Source of the DNA: Apibacter muscae
GTDB taxonomy: Bacteria; Bacteroidota; Bacteroidia; Flavobacteriales; Weeksellaceae
NCBI RefSeq assembly: GCF_007845635.1
Contig: NZ_SELG01000035.1
Span: forward strand, 1-64,000
DNA length: 64,000 bases
Direction of reading: 5' to 3'
Part shown: positions 9,125-17,421 of the stretch, piece by piece
Layout of the letters: the number at the start of each line of letters is the position of its first letter
How positions within the stretch are numbered: position 1 is the stretch's first letter
Position numbers and translations under genes: made by a program
Notes under the pieces: model-generated
Databases searched by the model: none
What the model was told of the DNA's origin: nothing
The model's input: only the letters and a program-made list of their open reading frames with translations

Positions 9125-9742
9125 TTAACCTCTTCTTGCCAACTCATCCCTAAGTTTTGCAGCGGTTTCATAATCTTCACTTTCCAAAGATTTTTCCATT
9201 AATTCCTTAATTTCCAAATCTGACAAATGATGAAATGAATCTTCCTCCTCATAATTTTCTAACTGGTTATCGATGTCATCAATGACATTTCCGTAATTAA
9301 CCTCATCACTGGACTGCTGCTTCATTTCCATATATACACCAGCCTTGTCCATAATTTCTTTATTGGTATATATAGGAGCATTAAATCTTACGGCTAGGGC
9401 TATGGCATCAGAAGTTCTAGAATCTATTTCCTTTTCTTCATCTGTTTCAGAATTTTGGAATAATATATTGGAATAGAAAACCCCATCTACCAATTTGTAA
9501 ATAAATACAGCCTTTACGGTTATGTAGAAACTTCTGGCAAATGTTGCAAATAGATCGTGAGTAATCGGACGTGGAGGATCAATATTGGTTTCTAAAGCCA
9601 ATGCTATGGATTGAGCTTCAAAACTTCCTATAATGATAGGGATTTTCCTCTTACCAAAATCTTCTTCCAAAATCAAAGCATAAGCTCCGGTTTGTGTTTG
9701 GCTGTAAGAAATCCCTCTAATGTTTAATCGTATTAATTCCAT
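9125..9742 (-). CDS. Bifunctional nuclease family protein (DUF151) with UVR motif
   Basis: A protein of about 205 residues. Residues 1-130 form the DUF151 domain (IRGISYSQTQTGAYALIL near the start, RTSDAIALAVRFNAPIYT near 120), a fold shown to have DNase and RNase activity in some plant and actinobacterial members. The last 35 residues form a UVR motif (DYETAAKLRDELAR) like those of UvrB and ClpC. I prefer the start MELIRLNIRG at 9742 because homologues begin there; an in-frame ATG at 9754 would add four residues. The location next to uvrB, which carries the same motif, suggests an interaction in DNA repair or stress response, but this is not proven. Confidence 0.87.
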   Translation of the reverse strand: MELIRLNIRGISYSQTQTGAYALILEEDFGKRKIPIIIGSFEAQSIALALETNIDPPRPITHDLFATFARSFYITVKAVFIYKLVDGVFYSNILFQNSETDEEKEIDSRTSDAIALAVRFNAPIYTNKEIMDKAGVYMEMKQQSSDEVNYGNVIDDIDNQLENYEEEDSFHHLSDLEIKELMEKSLESEDYETAAKLRDELARRG

Positions 9743-10019
9743 AAAATAATCCAATGCTTTCCTATAAATTTCTAGCTTGCAATTTACAAATTATTTTTAT
9801 AAAGCATTTTCAACTTTTCACCCATTCATTCTTTCAATTTTAAGGAATATGAAACATTTAACCTTAAAAAGCAGTTACATTGATAATACTTATAAAAAAT
9901 TTTATTCAATAATTGAATTATTTGAAAAAATTTTAATTTATTAAAATAAATATTTACTAATTTATTTTATTTACATATATTTATATCGATTTTTATATAA
10001 TTATAAATTGTTTTAAATT

Positions 10020-12152
10020 ATGAGTAAATCTAAACCTAACCCAGATAAAAATTCCGCTTTAAATTTATCTGATGCTTCCCGAGAAATTTCTAAGACTAAA
10101 AAAGTAAATCTGCTTGATGAATTTGATTCAAATGAAGTACCTCCTATAAAAAATATTATCCCTGGAGATATTTACTCCCTGCCTAACGGACTACTTACCG
10201 AAGAGCAATATGCGCAGTACAAAGGTTTGAATTCTTTAATTGCTACCTATGGTGGAGATCCGGAAAAAAATTTAGCGAATTCTCATATTGTCTTTAGTAA
10301 AATATTCATCGGCGGTGAAAGAGTTTTGGCAGACAGCCATTTTGAAGTTAAAATTGAACAAAAAGTGGCTGAACATGATACTTTTATAATTCGTTGTTTT
10401 TCCGATGCTATAGAAGATCCCAAGGCTTATCCTTTAGAAAAAGCCCGAAATTTCTTAGGAAAAAGAGCCACCATACAATTCATGCAGTTTGGTTCTGCGA
10501 CTTTGGTTTATACCGGTATTATTACAGACATTGCTAACGTTCGTGAGAATGGAGAATCTCAATTAGTATTCACCGGTAAATCTCCCACTATTTTATTGGA
10601 AAACGGTTTAGATTGTCAAAGTTTTGAAAATCTGGATTTAAAAGAGATAGTCACCAAGGCTACCACCGAGTACCCTACGGATTTAGTTCAGTTAGATCTT
10701 CAACCCTTACTCACTGACAGACTTCTTTATACCGTACAATATCGAGAATCAGATTGGAATTTCATAAAACGGTTAGCTACTCGCTACGGAGAATGGCTCT
10801 ACTATAACGGTCAACAGATTGTTTTAGGACCTTACAGAGGTAAAACTTGGGAACTGGTGGAAGAACAAGACGTTTACGATTGCACACTTAGAATGAAACT
10901 TATGCCACAAAAGTTTAGTTATACCGCTTACGATGCTAAACAAGCCGAAACCTATACCATAAACTCACAATCGGTACGACTCAGTAGGCGTTTAGTAAAC
11001 CCATTTCAACAACATGCAATGGATGCTTCTGAGGGAATTTATTCCAAAGTTGCCTCTTCTTTGTACAACCATAGTTTGTTAGAAGGTGGACCAAGTGAAT
11101 TGGAACGAGCCGTAAAGAAACAAAAACAAAGAAGACAGAATGTCTTTTATATGGAAGCTAAGACCAACAATCCTAACTTGAAGGTAGGTGACAATGTAAA
11201 GCTGAAAGCATGGATGCCGGGACATAGCATTTTTAAAAATGGAGAAGTTCCATTAGAAACTTATCGGATTATAGAAATTAAGCATTACCAAGACATAACA
11301 GAAGGATATTACAACCATATCGTTGCCATACCTAAGGACAACGAAGTTCCACCCTATATGGATGAAGATGCCTTTCCGGCTTGTGAAGAGCAATCTGCCA
11401 TAGTTACCGATAACAATGACCCACAGGGCATGAGTAGAATACGGGTACAATTTCCTTGGCAGAGAGCCTTCAACGGACAAACTCCTTGGATCCGTTCCAT
11501 CACCCCTTATGCAGGAGAAGGCAAAGGGATGCATGTGATACCGGAGATTGGTGAAGAAGTCATTGTTAGTTTTGAGAACGGCAACGCCGAAAAGCCGGTC
11601 AGCTTAGGAGCCATGTTTAACGGCAAAGGAAAATCCGGACACGGAGGGGCCGGGAATTATATCAAAGGTTTGCAAACTCCCACTGGAAATAAGATTCAGT
11701 TTAATGATAAGGAAGGGAGTGCCTTGCTAACGGATAACGGAGGTGCAAGCATGAAATTTGATGGTGCGGGAAATGCAACTACGATTGCCAATCTTATTCA
11801 TTCAGTGAATGCAGGGTCTAATGCGAATACTTCCGTAGGAGATGATGCCAGTACTTTAAAAATGGATGCTTCCGGAAATATTACGCTGAAAGGGAATACC
11901 AATATCACACTAAAAGTAGGTGGAAATACGATAGTTATTGACGGAAGCGGAATTACCATGACTTCCAATAGTGGGAATATTCAAACAATATCTAATACTG
12001 GTTCAATTACAGCATTGGCTGCCAATAGTATTATGATGTCTTCCAATAAAACTATAATACAAGGAAATCGAGCCGCATTAAAAGGAAACCAAATTTTATT
12101 AGAAGGAGCTAGTAGCATTAAATGCGTTTCACCAGATACAGATATTTTTTAA
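10020..12152 (+). CDS. vgrG: Type VI secretion system spike protein VgrG
   Basis: The trimeric spike tip (710 aa) of a contractile T6SS, here of the Bacteroidota T6SSiii class. After an Asn/Lys-rich N-terminus of about 90 residues come the gp27-like base domain (residues 95-430), the gp5-like OB-fold at about 450-540 (VTDNNDPQGMSRIRVQFPW, then TPYAGEGKGMHVIPEIGEEVIVSF), and a C-terminal beta-helix made of short glycine/asparagine/serine repeats up to residue 710. The OB sequence GMSRIRVQFPW is characteristic of Vgr proteins. The next gene starts 17 nt after its stop and encodes a DUF4280 PAAR-like protein, so the two form a spike-plus-cargo module. No other T6SS structural gene lies in the window. 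Confidence 0.94.
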   Translation: MSKSKPNPDKNSALNLSDASREISKTKKVNLLDEFDSNEVPPIKNIIPGDIYSLPNGLLTEEQYAQYKGLNSLIATYGGDPEKNLANSHIVFSKIFIGGERVLADSHFEVKIEQKVAEHDTFIIRCFSDAIEDPKAYPLEKARNFLGKRATIQFMQFGSATLVYTGIITDIANVRENGESQLVFTGKSPTILLENGLDCQSFENLDLKEIVTKATTEYPTDLVQLDLQPLLTDRLLYTVQYRESDWNFIKRLATRYGEWLYYNGQQIVLGPYRGKTWELVEEQDVYDCTLRMKLMPQKFSYTAYDAKQAETYTINSQSVRLSRRLVNPFQQHAMDASEGIYSKVASSLYNHSLLEGGPSELERAVKKQKQRRQNVFYMEAKTNNPNLKVGDNVKLKAWMPGHSIFKNGEVPLETYRIIEIKHYQDITEGYYNHIVAIPKDNEVPPYMDEDAFPACEEQSAIVTDNNDPQGMSRIRVQFPWQRAFNGQTPWIRSITPYAGEGKGMHVIPEIGEEVIVSFENGNAEKPVSLGAMFNGKGKSGHGGAGNYIKGLQTPTGNKIQFNDKEGSALLTDNGGASMKFDGAGNATTIANLIHSVNAGSNANTSVGDDASTLKMDASGNITLKGNTNITLKVGGNTIVIDGSGITMTSNSGNIQTISNTGSITALAANSIMMSSNKTIIQGNRAALKGNQILLEGASSIKCVSPDTDIF

Positions 12153-12169
12153 TTTATAATATTTATATT

Positions 12170-13645
12170 ATGCCAAATCCGTTAGAATACATCGTAAGTA
12201 AGGCTCTAATCTATTGTACTGAAGGCACTGCTATTGATCAATTTCAACCCACAAGTAATACTCATTATAGAATTGATGGAATAGTTGGAGTAGAAAATGA
12301 CTTAAAACTAGGGGTTAATTTACCTAGTGATTTTGCATTTTGCGAAGCTAAAGGAAGAAAAAAATGTGTTCCAGATATTTCTGGAAAATGGCAGGATACT
12401 TATGGTCCTCTTAAAGGAGAACATAAAGATACCCTTGTATTTAGATGTAGTCTTAAATGTAATAATGGGGGAATAATTAAATTTTCGACTTCAGGACAAA
12501 AAGGGGGAGGAAAACTTGATAAATGGGATAAACTCCCCTCTATTCCTAAAATGTCAGATTTTAATAAAAGTTCAGTTGTAGTTCCAAAAAATAATGAAGA
12601 AGAAAGTATGAAAAATTATGAAGACTTAATAAAACAACAGAGGAATTCTGAACGAAGTACAGGTGAAATTAGTTCTTTTTATGAAGAAAAAATTGCTGGT
12701 TCTATTGATAATTTTAATTCTTTTTTAGCTTCTGGAGATCAAGCTAAAATAAATAGATTAGAGTTTATAGAAGGATTTATACCTTTTTATGGTCTGATTG
12801 ATGCATTTATGAAATCCAACAACAATTTTATGCAAGGGAATGGAGAGGATGGCTTAATTAATATGGCTAGTGCAATTCCTATAAGTAAGTTAGTAGGAAA
12901 AGTATCCAAGTTATCAAAATTAGATGAACTTGGAGAATTGATGGATAATCTTGGAGATGTTTATGATTTTGGATACGGTAAAGGACTTGATGCTATTCAA
13001 ACTTATACTGATAATTTGAACATTGAAAACTCTGAGAATAATGAATTATTAAAACTTATAAATGATAAAACTTTAGATGCAAGTGTTTTAAAAAGTGATC
13101 CTAGTTTTTTTATTAGAAACGATTATGGCTCTAAAGGGGCATGTAAAGTTATGGCTAAGTATCTTGGTGCTCAGTCGGATGCTATGAAAGGAAAGAAAGT
13201 ATTGGCTTGTTTTCCTGCAGGAACATTAATATCTACAGAAAAAGGACATAAAGTTATTCAAAATATAACCCCCGGAGATTTAGTTTGGGCAAAAAATGAG
13301 CTTAACAATGAAGTTTCTCTAAAGAAAGTATTGAAAACTTTCATAAGAGAAACCAATAAACTAATTGTACTAATATTAGAAGATGATAAAATAAAAACAA
13401 CAGAAGAGCATCCTTTTTATACAAAAAAGGGTTGGAAAGAGGCGAATGAATTAAGTACAGAAGATTATTTATTAGCTCAGGATAATCAATGGCATCGTAT
13501 AAAGAATAAACAATTTTTATATAGTTATGAAAAGGTATATAACTTTGAAGTAGAAGAATTTCATACCTATTTTGTAGGAATAGAAAAAGTTTTAGTTCAT
13601 AATGCATGCGAAAAACCAGTGGAAGGTCCTTTACCTCAAAAATAA
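12170..13645 (+). CDS. DUF4280 (PAAR-like) protein with HINT pretoxin domain and no toxin domain
   Basis: I chose the ATG at 12170 (MPNPLEYI, 491 aa) because the longer frame from 12122 overlaps vgrG by 31 nt and adds 16 unlike residues. Residues 10-110 form a DUF4280 domain, a PAAR-like cap that sits on VgrG: paired Cys positions and the pattern CNNGGIIKFSTSGQ are visible. Residues 195-270 resemble the hydrophobic pretoxin region of polymorphic toxins. Residues 346-478 form a HINT self-cleaving domain, starting ACFPAGTLIST (nucleophile Cys347), with TTEEHPFYT in the middle and ending FVGIEKVLVHN. A toxin should follow the final Asn, but only 13 residues remain. The protein therefore looks like a delivery platform that has lost its warhead. 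Confidence 0.87.
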   Translation: MPNPLEYIVSKALIYCTEGTAIDQFQPTSNTHYRIDGIVGVENDLKLGVNLPSDFAFCEAKGRKKCVPDISGKWQDTYGPLKGEHKDTLVFRCSLKCNNGGIIKFSTSGQKGGGKLDKWDKLPSIPKMSDFNKSSVVVPKNNEEESMKNYEDLIKQQRNSERSTGEISSFYEEKIAGSIDNFNSFLASGDQAKINRLEFIEGFIPFYGLIDAFMKSNNNFMQGNGEDGLINMASAIPISKLVGKVSKLSKLDELGELMDNLGDVYDFGYGKGLDAIQTYTDNLNIENSENNELLKLINDKTLDASVLKSDPSFFIRNDYGSKGACKVMAKYLGAQSDAMKGKKVLACFPAGTLISTEKGHKVIQNITPGDLVWAKNELNNEVSLKKVLKTFIRETNKLIVLILEDDKIKTTEEHPFYTKKGWKEANELSTEDYLLAQDNQWHRIKNKQFLYSYEKVYNFEVEEFHTYFVGIEKVLVHNACEKPVEGPLPQK

Positions 13646-13653
13646 ACTTAAAT

Positions 13654-14271
13654 ATGGAAAAGAATATAGAAAAAGAAAATTTAAATAAAATCTATTTTTA
13701 TATGAGAGAAGGTTATGACGATTATGAATTTTACAATTTTAAAGGAGCTATCTCCAATTTTGAAAAGGCTATAAAATTAATACCTGAACCTAAAAATTCG
13801 CATGAATTTTCCAAGAGATTATTTACTTGTCTAGCAATGTCTCTTTTACCTTCAAAAGAATATGATAAAGCTATAGAAAATTATAAGTTGGCTTTAAATT
13901 GTGTTGAAGATAGAAAAGATCCTCAACTTCAATTTATGATTGGGAAATATCTTTATGAAAGTAATAAAAAAGATGATGCATTTTTTTATTTTTATAAAAG
14001 TTATGAATTAGCAGAAGAAAAATATTTTAAAAATCATGATAACAAATATTTACTTTTTTTTCTTAAATGTAAAAATAAAAATAACTTAAAAGAAGAACAT
14101 ATAAATAAAACTATCAATTACAAAGGCAAGACCTATACCCAAGAAGAATGGGAAGAATTTGAGAAAAAACAATTTAAGGATTATGCTCAAAAACATAATA
14201 TTCCTTTAGATGATGGAAAACCTAAAAAATCCTTTGGATTCTTTTTGGATGAGAAAGATTGTAAATACTAA
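13654..14271 (+). CDS. TPR-repeat protein, possible orphan immunity protein
   Basis: A cytosolic protein of 205 residues starting at MEKNIEKENL, 8 nt after the stop of the HINT gene; an upstream ATG at 13606 would overlap that gene by 40 nt and is less likely. Two to three tetratricopeptide-like helical hairpins lie between residues 20 and 125, with the pattern FKGAISNFEKAIKLIP and EYDKAIENYKLAL. The C-terminal 60 residues are charged (NYKGKTYTQEEWEEFEKK) with no recognised domain and no signal peptide. In polymorphic toxin loci the gene directly after the toxin usually encodes its immunity protein, so this may be a leftover antidote. That role is inferred from position only. Confidence 0.78.
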   Translation: MEKNIEKENLNKIYFYMREGYDDYEFYNFKGAISNFEKAIKLIPEPKNSHEFSKRLFTCLAMSLLPSKEYDKAIENYKLALNCVEDRKDPQLQFMIGKYLYESNKKDDAFFYFYKSYELAEEKYFKNHDNKYLLFFLKCKNKNNLKEEHINKTINYKGKTYTQEEWEEFEKKQFKDYAQKHNIPLDDGKPKKSFGFFLDEKDCKY

Positions 14272-14315
14272 CCTTTATTCTTTAATTAAGAGAGTTAGAT
14301 TTATTAATGTAAAAT

Positions 14316-14345
14316 ACAAAAGCTTGTTAATAAACAAGCTTTTGT
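14316..14345. terminator. Bidirectional hairpin between the TPR gene and the first delta-60 gene
   Basis: A perfect 13-bp stem (ACAAAAGCTTGTT and its complement) with loop AATA. It lies between two convergent genes and can act as an intrinsic terminator on both strands. A nearly identical stem follows the paralogous gene at 17371-17400. Confidence 0.8.
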
Positions 14346-14366
14346 TATCCTACTCTGTAACGGTAT

Positions 14367-17303
14367 TTATATTTTAATTATCTTCTTTACGGTTGTTTTT
14401 CCTTCTTGTTTTATTTTTATAAAGTATACTCCGGGTGCTAAGCTTTGGATATTCATCGTTGTGATTCCTTCTTGTTTATGTAATAATCGTCCGTTCGTAT
14501 CTATGATTTCAATAGTTATTTTCTTCCCTTCTTTGGTGCCTTTTATATGGATATAGCTAGTGGCTGGATTGGGGGTAATGGTTACTTCTTGTTCATAGTT
14601 TTCTGGTTGATTTTCTAGAATATTTATTTTTTTTATTTCTATGGTTTGTTCTGTTTTTTGTTCTGTTCCGTCTGAATAGGTAGCAAATAGAGTGATGGTG
14701 TAGATTCCTTCTTTTTCTAGGGTTAGATTGAGTTCTGGGTCTGTGTAGGTTCTTTTTTCTGTGCCTATTTTTACTTCCCAGTAGTATGTTTCGGGTTGTT
14801 CTTGGAATTTGGGCGTGAAATGTAGGGGCTCGTGGGGTTCTGTTTTGGTTTTTGGGGCTTCTATGCTTTGGTTTTTATTGGTTTGTTGTTGGTTTTCTTG
14901 CTTTTTAAGTCTTAGTACGGCCATGTATTCTTCTCCGTCTAGGGTTTTAGTTCCGCCTATTAGTATTTTACTATCTGGCTGTACTTGTACAATTTGGGCA
15001 TCTAGAGATGGATCTATGGTATAGATGCCTTGGTTGGCGAAATTGCTGTCTAGTTTGCCTTCTGGGGTTAATTGTAGGAGTTGATTTTCTCCTTGGGTGG
15101 TTTTAGCGTGTATTAGAACTTTGTCGTCAGGCAATATTTGGTAGGTAAATGTACTGATTTCTAATATCGAATTTAAGTCTACTTTTCCGTTGGTTCCATA
15201 GCTTAGATCTAGGTCTCCATCGGGTAAATATCTTTCTAGATAGGTTCCATCTTTAAGTATTATTTTTTTATCAGATTGTAATTTTATAGGTCTCGGTTTT
15301 AGGGGGGTAAAGGTATAGTCATAGGATCCGTCGGAGTTAAAACGCCTAATGCTTTTCTGAGTTTGCATTGGGTTTGGAGGTCCAACCATAATAAAATTCC
15401 CTTCTACTAATAATTGATCGCCTTGCAATGCTATACTTTGGATTTGATTAGCATCTGAGGAATATGTTAAAAAATCTTTATCAAAGGTAAAGGTATTATC
15501 TAAGGTTCCGTCCGGGTTATTTCTATATATATTCTGTTCTGCTGGTGCTCCTACCCCGTTAGAACTATATTTATTTCTCATAAATATATATTTTCCATCC
15601 GGTTGAATTGCTAATACATCCGAATGATTGCTACCTCTATCCATCGAAGAAGTACGATGTAATAGTATTCCATTATTAGTATAACTATTGATATCCTTTC
15701 CAACAGTTTTGATACTTCCATCCATAGAATTAATCTTTAAATAACCATTGAAATAATAATCAGCTCCTCCTGTGCCCGATACTGAATACTCATTCTTTAT
15801 AGGATTAAATTCTGAATCAAAACTACCATTTTCTAACAACCTCCATATGGTTGATGAGCCTAGCAATAATTTATTATCTGGTTGAACTCCCATAGTGAAG
15901 ATGCTTTGTTTTTCAGAAGGTATAGAATAAATCATTTTTCCGCCTTTACCAAAAGTTAAAATAGGGTTTCCTCTTTGATCAAATTTATACAGTGTTATTC
16001 CATAATTTTCTTCACCTGAAAAGCTGTACAATAGATAAGAACCTATGGTTAGTAAACTACCGTCTTTTAGTTCTAAAGTTCCTATGGCATTACTAGCAAA
16101 ACCTGTTTTAGAATCTGTTATATAAAAAGCGCCATTATTTCCAAAATTAGCATCAAAAGTCCCATCAGGCTTTATTAATGCTAATGCTCCTTGATCATAA
16201 TAAAATTTTTTAGGGGCTTGACTACTGTTACAATATGCTGTTACTACATAATTGTTTTCTGAAAGTTCTAAAATATTTTTATATACCAAAGTAGAAGACC
16301 CTATCGTTGGAGGATAAGAAGGATTAGTAAATCCGGAGTGAAGTACATTTTCATTAAGTTTATTTTTGCCGTCGTAAGAAATTTTACTAAAAATCATACT
16401 CGGTTCATAATTACTGTCATTACTCTGTACCTCTGTTAGAGCTAGAATAGTTCTATTATGGCCCATTTGTATTTTATGTAGACGTGCAGTTAATGGATAG
16501 ACAATTGAACCATTTAAATATTTTATAATATAGCTACCATCTTTATTCTCCCCAAAAGTCGTTTCTAATATTCCCTCTGATGAATATTTTAATATATAAG
16601 CAATATGATTTTCTGATAATCCTTGCTTAGGAAAAACATTTGTTCCAAATATTAATCTCCCGTCAGATTCAACTATTATATCAACAACTAATCTTATATC
16701 ATTATTTGAACTTACTATTCCCTCAACTTTTTTTGGTAATGGAATATTAATTACTCCTTGATTTCCAAAAGTAGTATCTAAATTCCCATTAGAAGTTAAT
16801 CTTATAACTTTTCCAGAGTACAATGCTAGCAACAATTGATCTCCTTGAATAGCCATTCCTAAGGAATTATTGCTAAAATCTATTGAATCATTATCCTCTA
16901 AATCTACTTCTAAAGTTCCTTGGTTTCCAAAAGACCTATCATAACTTCCGTCAGCCAAAAAACAATGAATGGTAAGAAGATTAGGATTTATACTCTTTTT
17001 TATTCCTATTATTTTATGATCTGCTCTTTCAAAAATTCGATCTAGTGGTACTCGTATTCTTCCTTTTTTTCCAAAACTGAAATCTTGCGTATAATCTTCA
17101 TTTATTCGTATAACTCCTGTAGTTCCTGAAATAAGTATTTTCCCATTGTGTAGTTGAACATAATCGGTGGCAAACTGTTTATCTCCTTTTAGTTGATGTA
17201 GGGCCATGCCTTGGGTACCATAATTGGTATCTACCTCATATTGTTGTGCTTGGAGTAAGCTATACAAAAATATACAAACGAACAGAGTAAATTTTTTTTT
17301 CAT
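14367..17303 (-). CDS. Delta-60 repeat protein with T9SS sorting domain (paralogue 1)
   Basis: A 978-residue exported protein. A signal peptide (MKKKFTLFVCIFLYSLLQAQ) directs Sec export. Residues 20-800 contain many delta-60 repeats (DUF5122, beta-propeller type), recognisable as units with FGNQG or FGKGG after a D-x-S/T-F element, for example LDTTFGNQGVINIPLP and DANFGNNGAFYIT. A Lys/Gln/Pro/Glu-rich linker (about 803-835) leads to a PKD-like beta domain (840-890) and a C-terminal T9SS type A sorting domain (about 900-978) with VTITPNPATSYIHIKG and LAPGVYFIKI. The protein is therefore probably delivered to the cell surface by type IX secretion. Its ligand is unknown. It is adjacent to a close paralogue, and the two share almost identical ends and a diverged middle. 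Confidence 0.9.
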   Translation of the reverse strand: MKKKFTLFVCIFLYSLLQAQQYEVDTNYGTQGMALHQLKGDKQFATDYVQLHNGKILISGTTGVIRINEDYTQDFSFGKKGRIRVPLDRIFERADHKIIGIKKSINPNLLTIHCFLADGSYDRSFGNQGTLEVDLEDNDSIDFSNNSLGMAIQGDQLLLALYSGKVIRLTSNGNLDTTFGNQGVINIPLPKKVEGIVSSNNDIRLVVDIIVESDGRLIFGTNVFPKQGLSENHIAYILKYSSEGILETTFGENKDGSYIIKYLNGSIVYPLTARLHKIQMGHNRTILALTEVQSNDSNYEPSMIFSKISYDGKNKLNENVLHSGFTNPSYPPTIGSSTLVYKNILELSENNYVVTAYCNSSQAPKKFYYDQGALALIKPDGTFDANFGNNGAFYITDSKTGFASNAIGTLELKDGSLLTIGSYLLYSFSGEENYGITLYKFDQRGNPILTFGKGGKMIYSIPSEKQSIFTMGVQPDNKLLLGSSTIWRLLENGSFDSEFNPIKNEYSVSGTGGADYYFNGYLKINSMDGSIKTVGKDINSYTNNGILLHRTSSMDRGSNHSDVLAIQPDGKYIFMRNKYSSNGVGAPAEQNIYRNNPDGTLDNTFTFDKDFLTYSSDANQIQSIALQGDQLLVEGNFIMVGPPNPMQTQKSIRRFNSDGSYDYTFTPLKPRPIKLQSDKKIILKDGTYLERYLPDGDLDLSYGTNGKVDLNSILEISTFTYQILPDDKVLIHAKTTQGENQLLQLTPEGKLDSNFANQGIYTIDPSLDAQIVQVQPDSKILIGGTKTLDGEEYMAVLRLKKQENQQQTNKNQSIEAPKTKTEPHEPLHFTPKFQEQPETYYWEVKIGTEKRTYTDPELNLTLEKEGIYTITLFATYSDGTEQKTEQTIEIKKINILENQPENYEQEVTITPNPATSYIHIKGTKEGKKITIEIIDTNGRLLHKQEGITTMNIQSLAPGVYFIKIKQEGKTTVKKIIKI

Positions 17304-17370
17304 AAGTTAATTTTAATTGAGTTACAAAGGTATTAAAAATCTATTTTAAGCTATTAAAATACATTAAAAT

Positions 17371-17400
17371 ACAAAAGCTTGTTTTTCAACAAGCTTTTGT
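17371..17400 (-). terminator. Hairpin terminator of the second delta-60 gene
   Basis: The same 13-bp stem as at 14316-14345, here with loop TTTC and extended by a few A-T pairs on each side. It lies between the two paralogous genes and would end transcription from the upstream copy, so each copy is its own unit. Confidence 0.78.
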
Positions 17401-17421
17401 ATTTCTATTCTGTAACCGTAT

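Larger units (their letters stand above)
14316..17345 (-). repeat. Tandem gene duplication, copy 1 (terminator, gene and leader)
   Basis: This unit and the next (17371-20400) are direct repeats. Similarity begins at the terminator hairpin, covers the whole coding region with a mosaic of near-identical and diverged blocks, and continues about 40 nt upstream of the start codon. The duplication thus copied the full transcription unit. Confidence 0.8.

Noticed and set aside
14316-17400. Two near-identical palindromes considered as ends of an insertion element
   Set aside because: They lie at the 3' ends of two paralogous genes, have terminator structure, and no transposase or target-site duplication is present. 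Gene duplication explains them.
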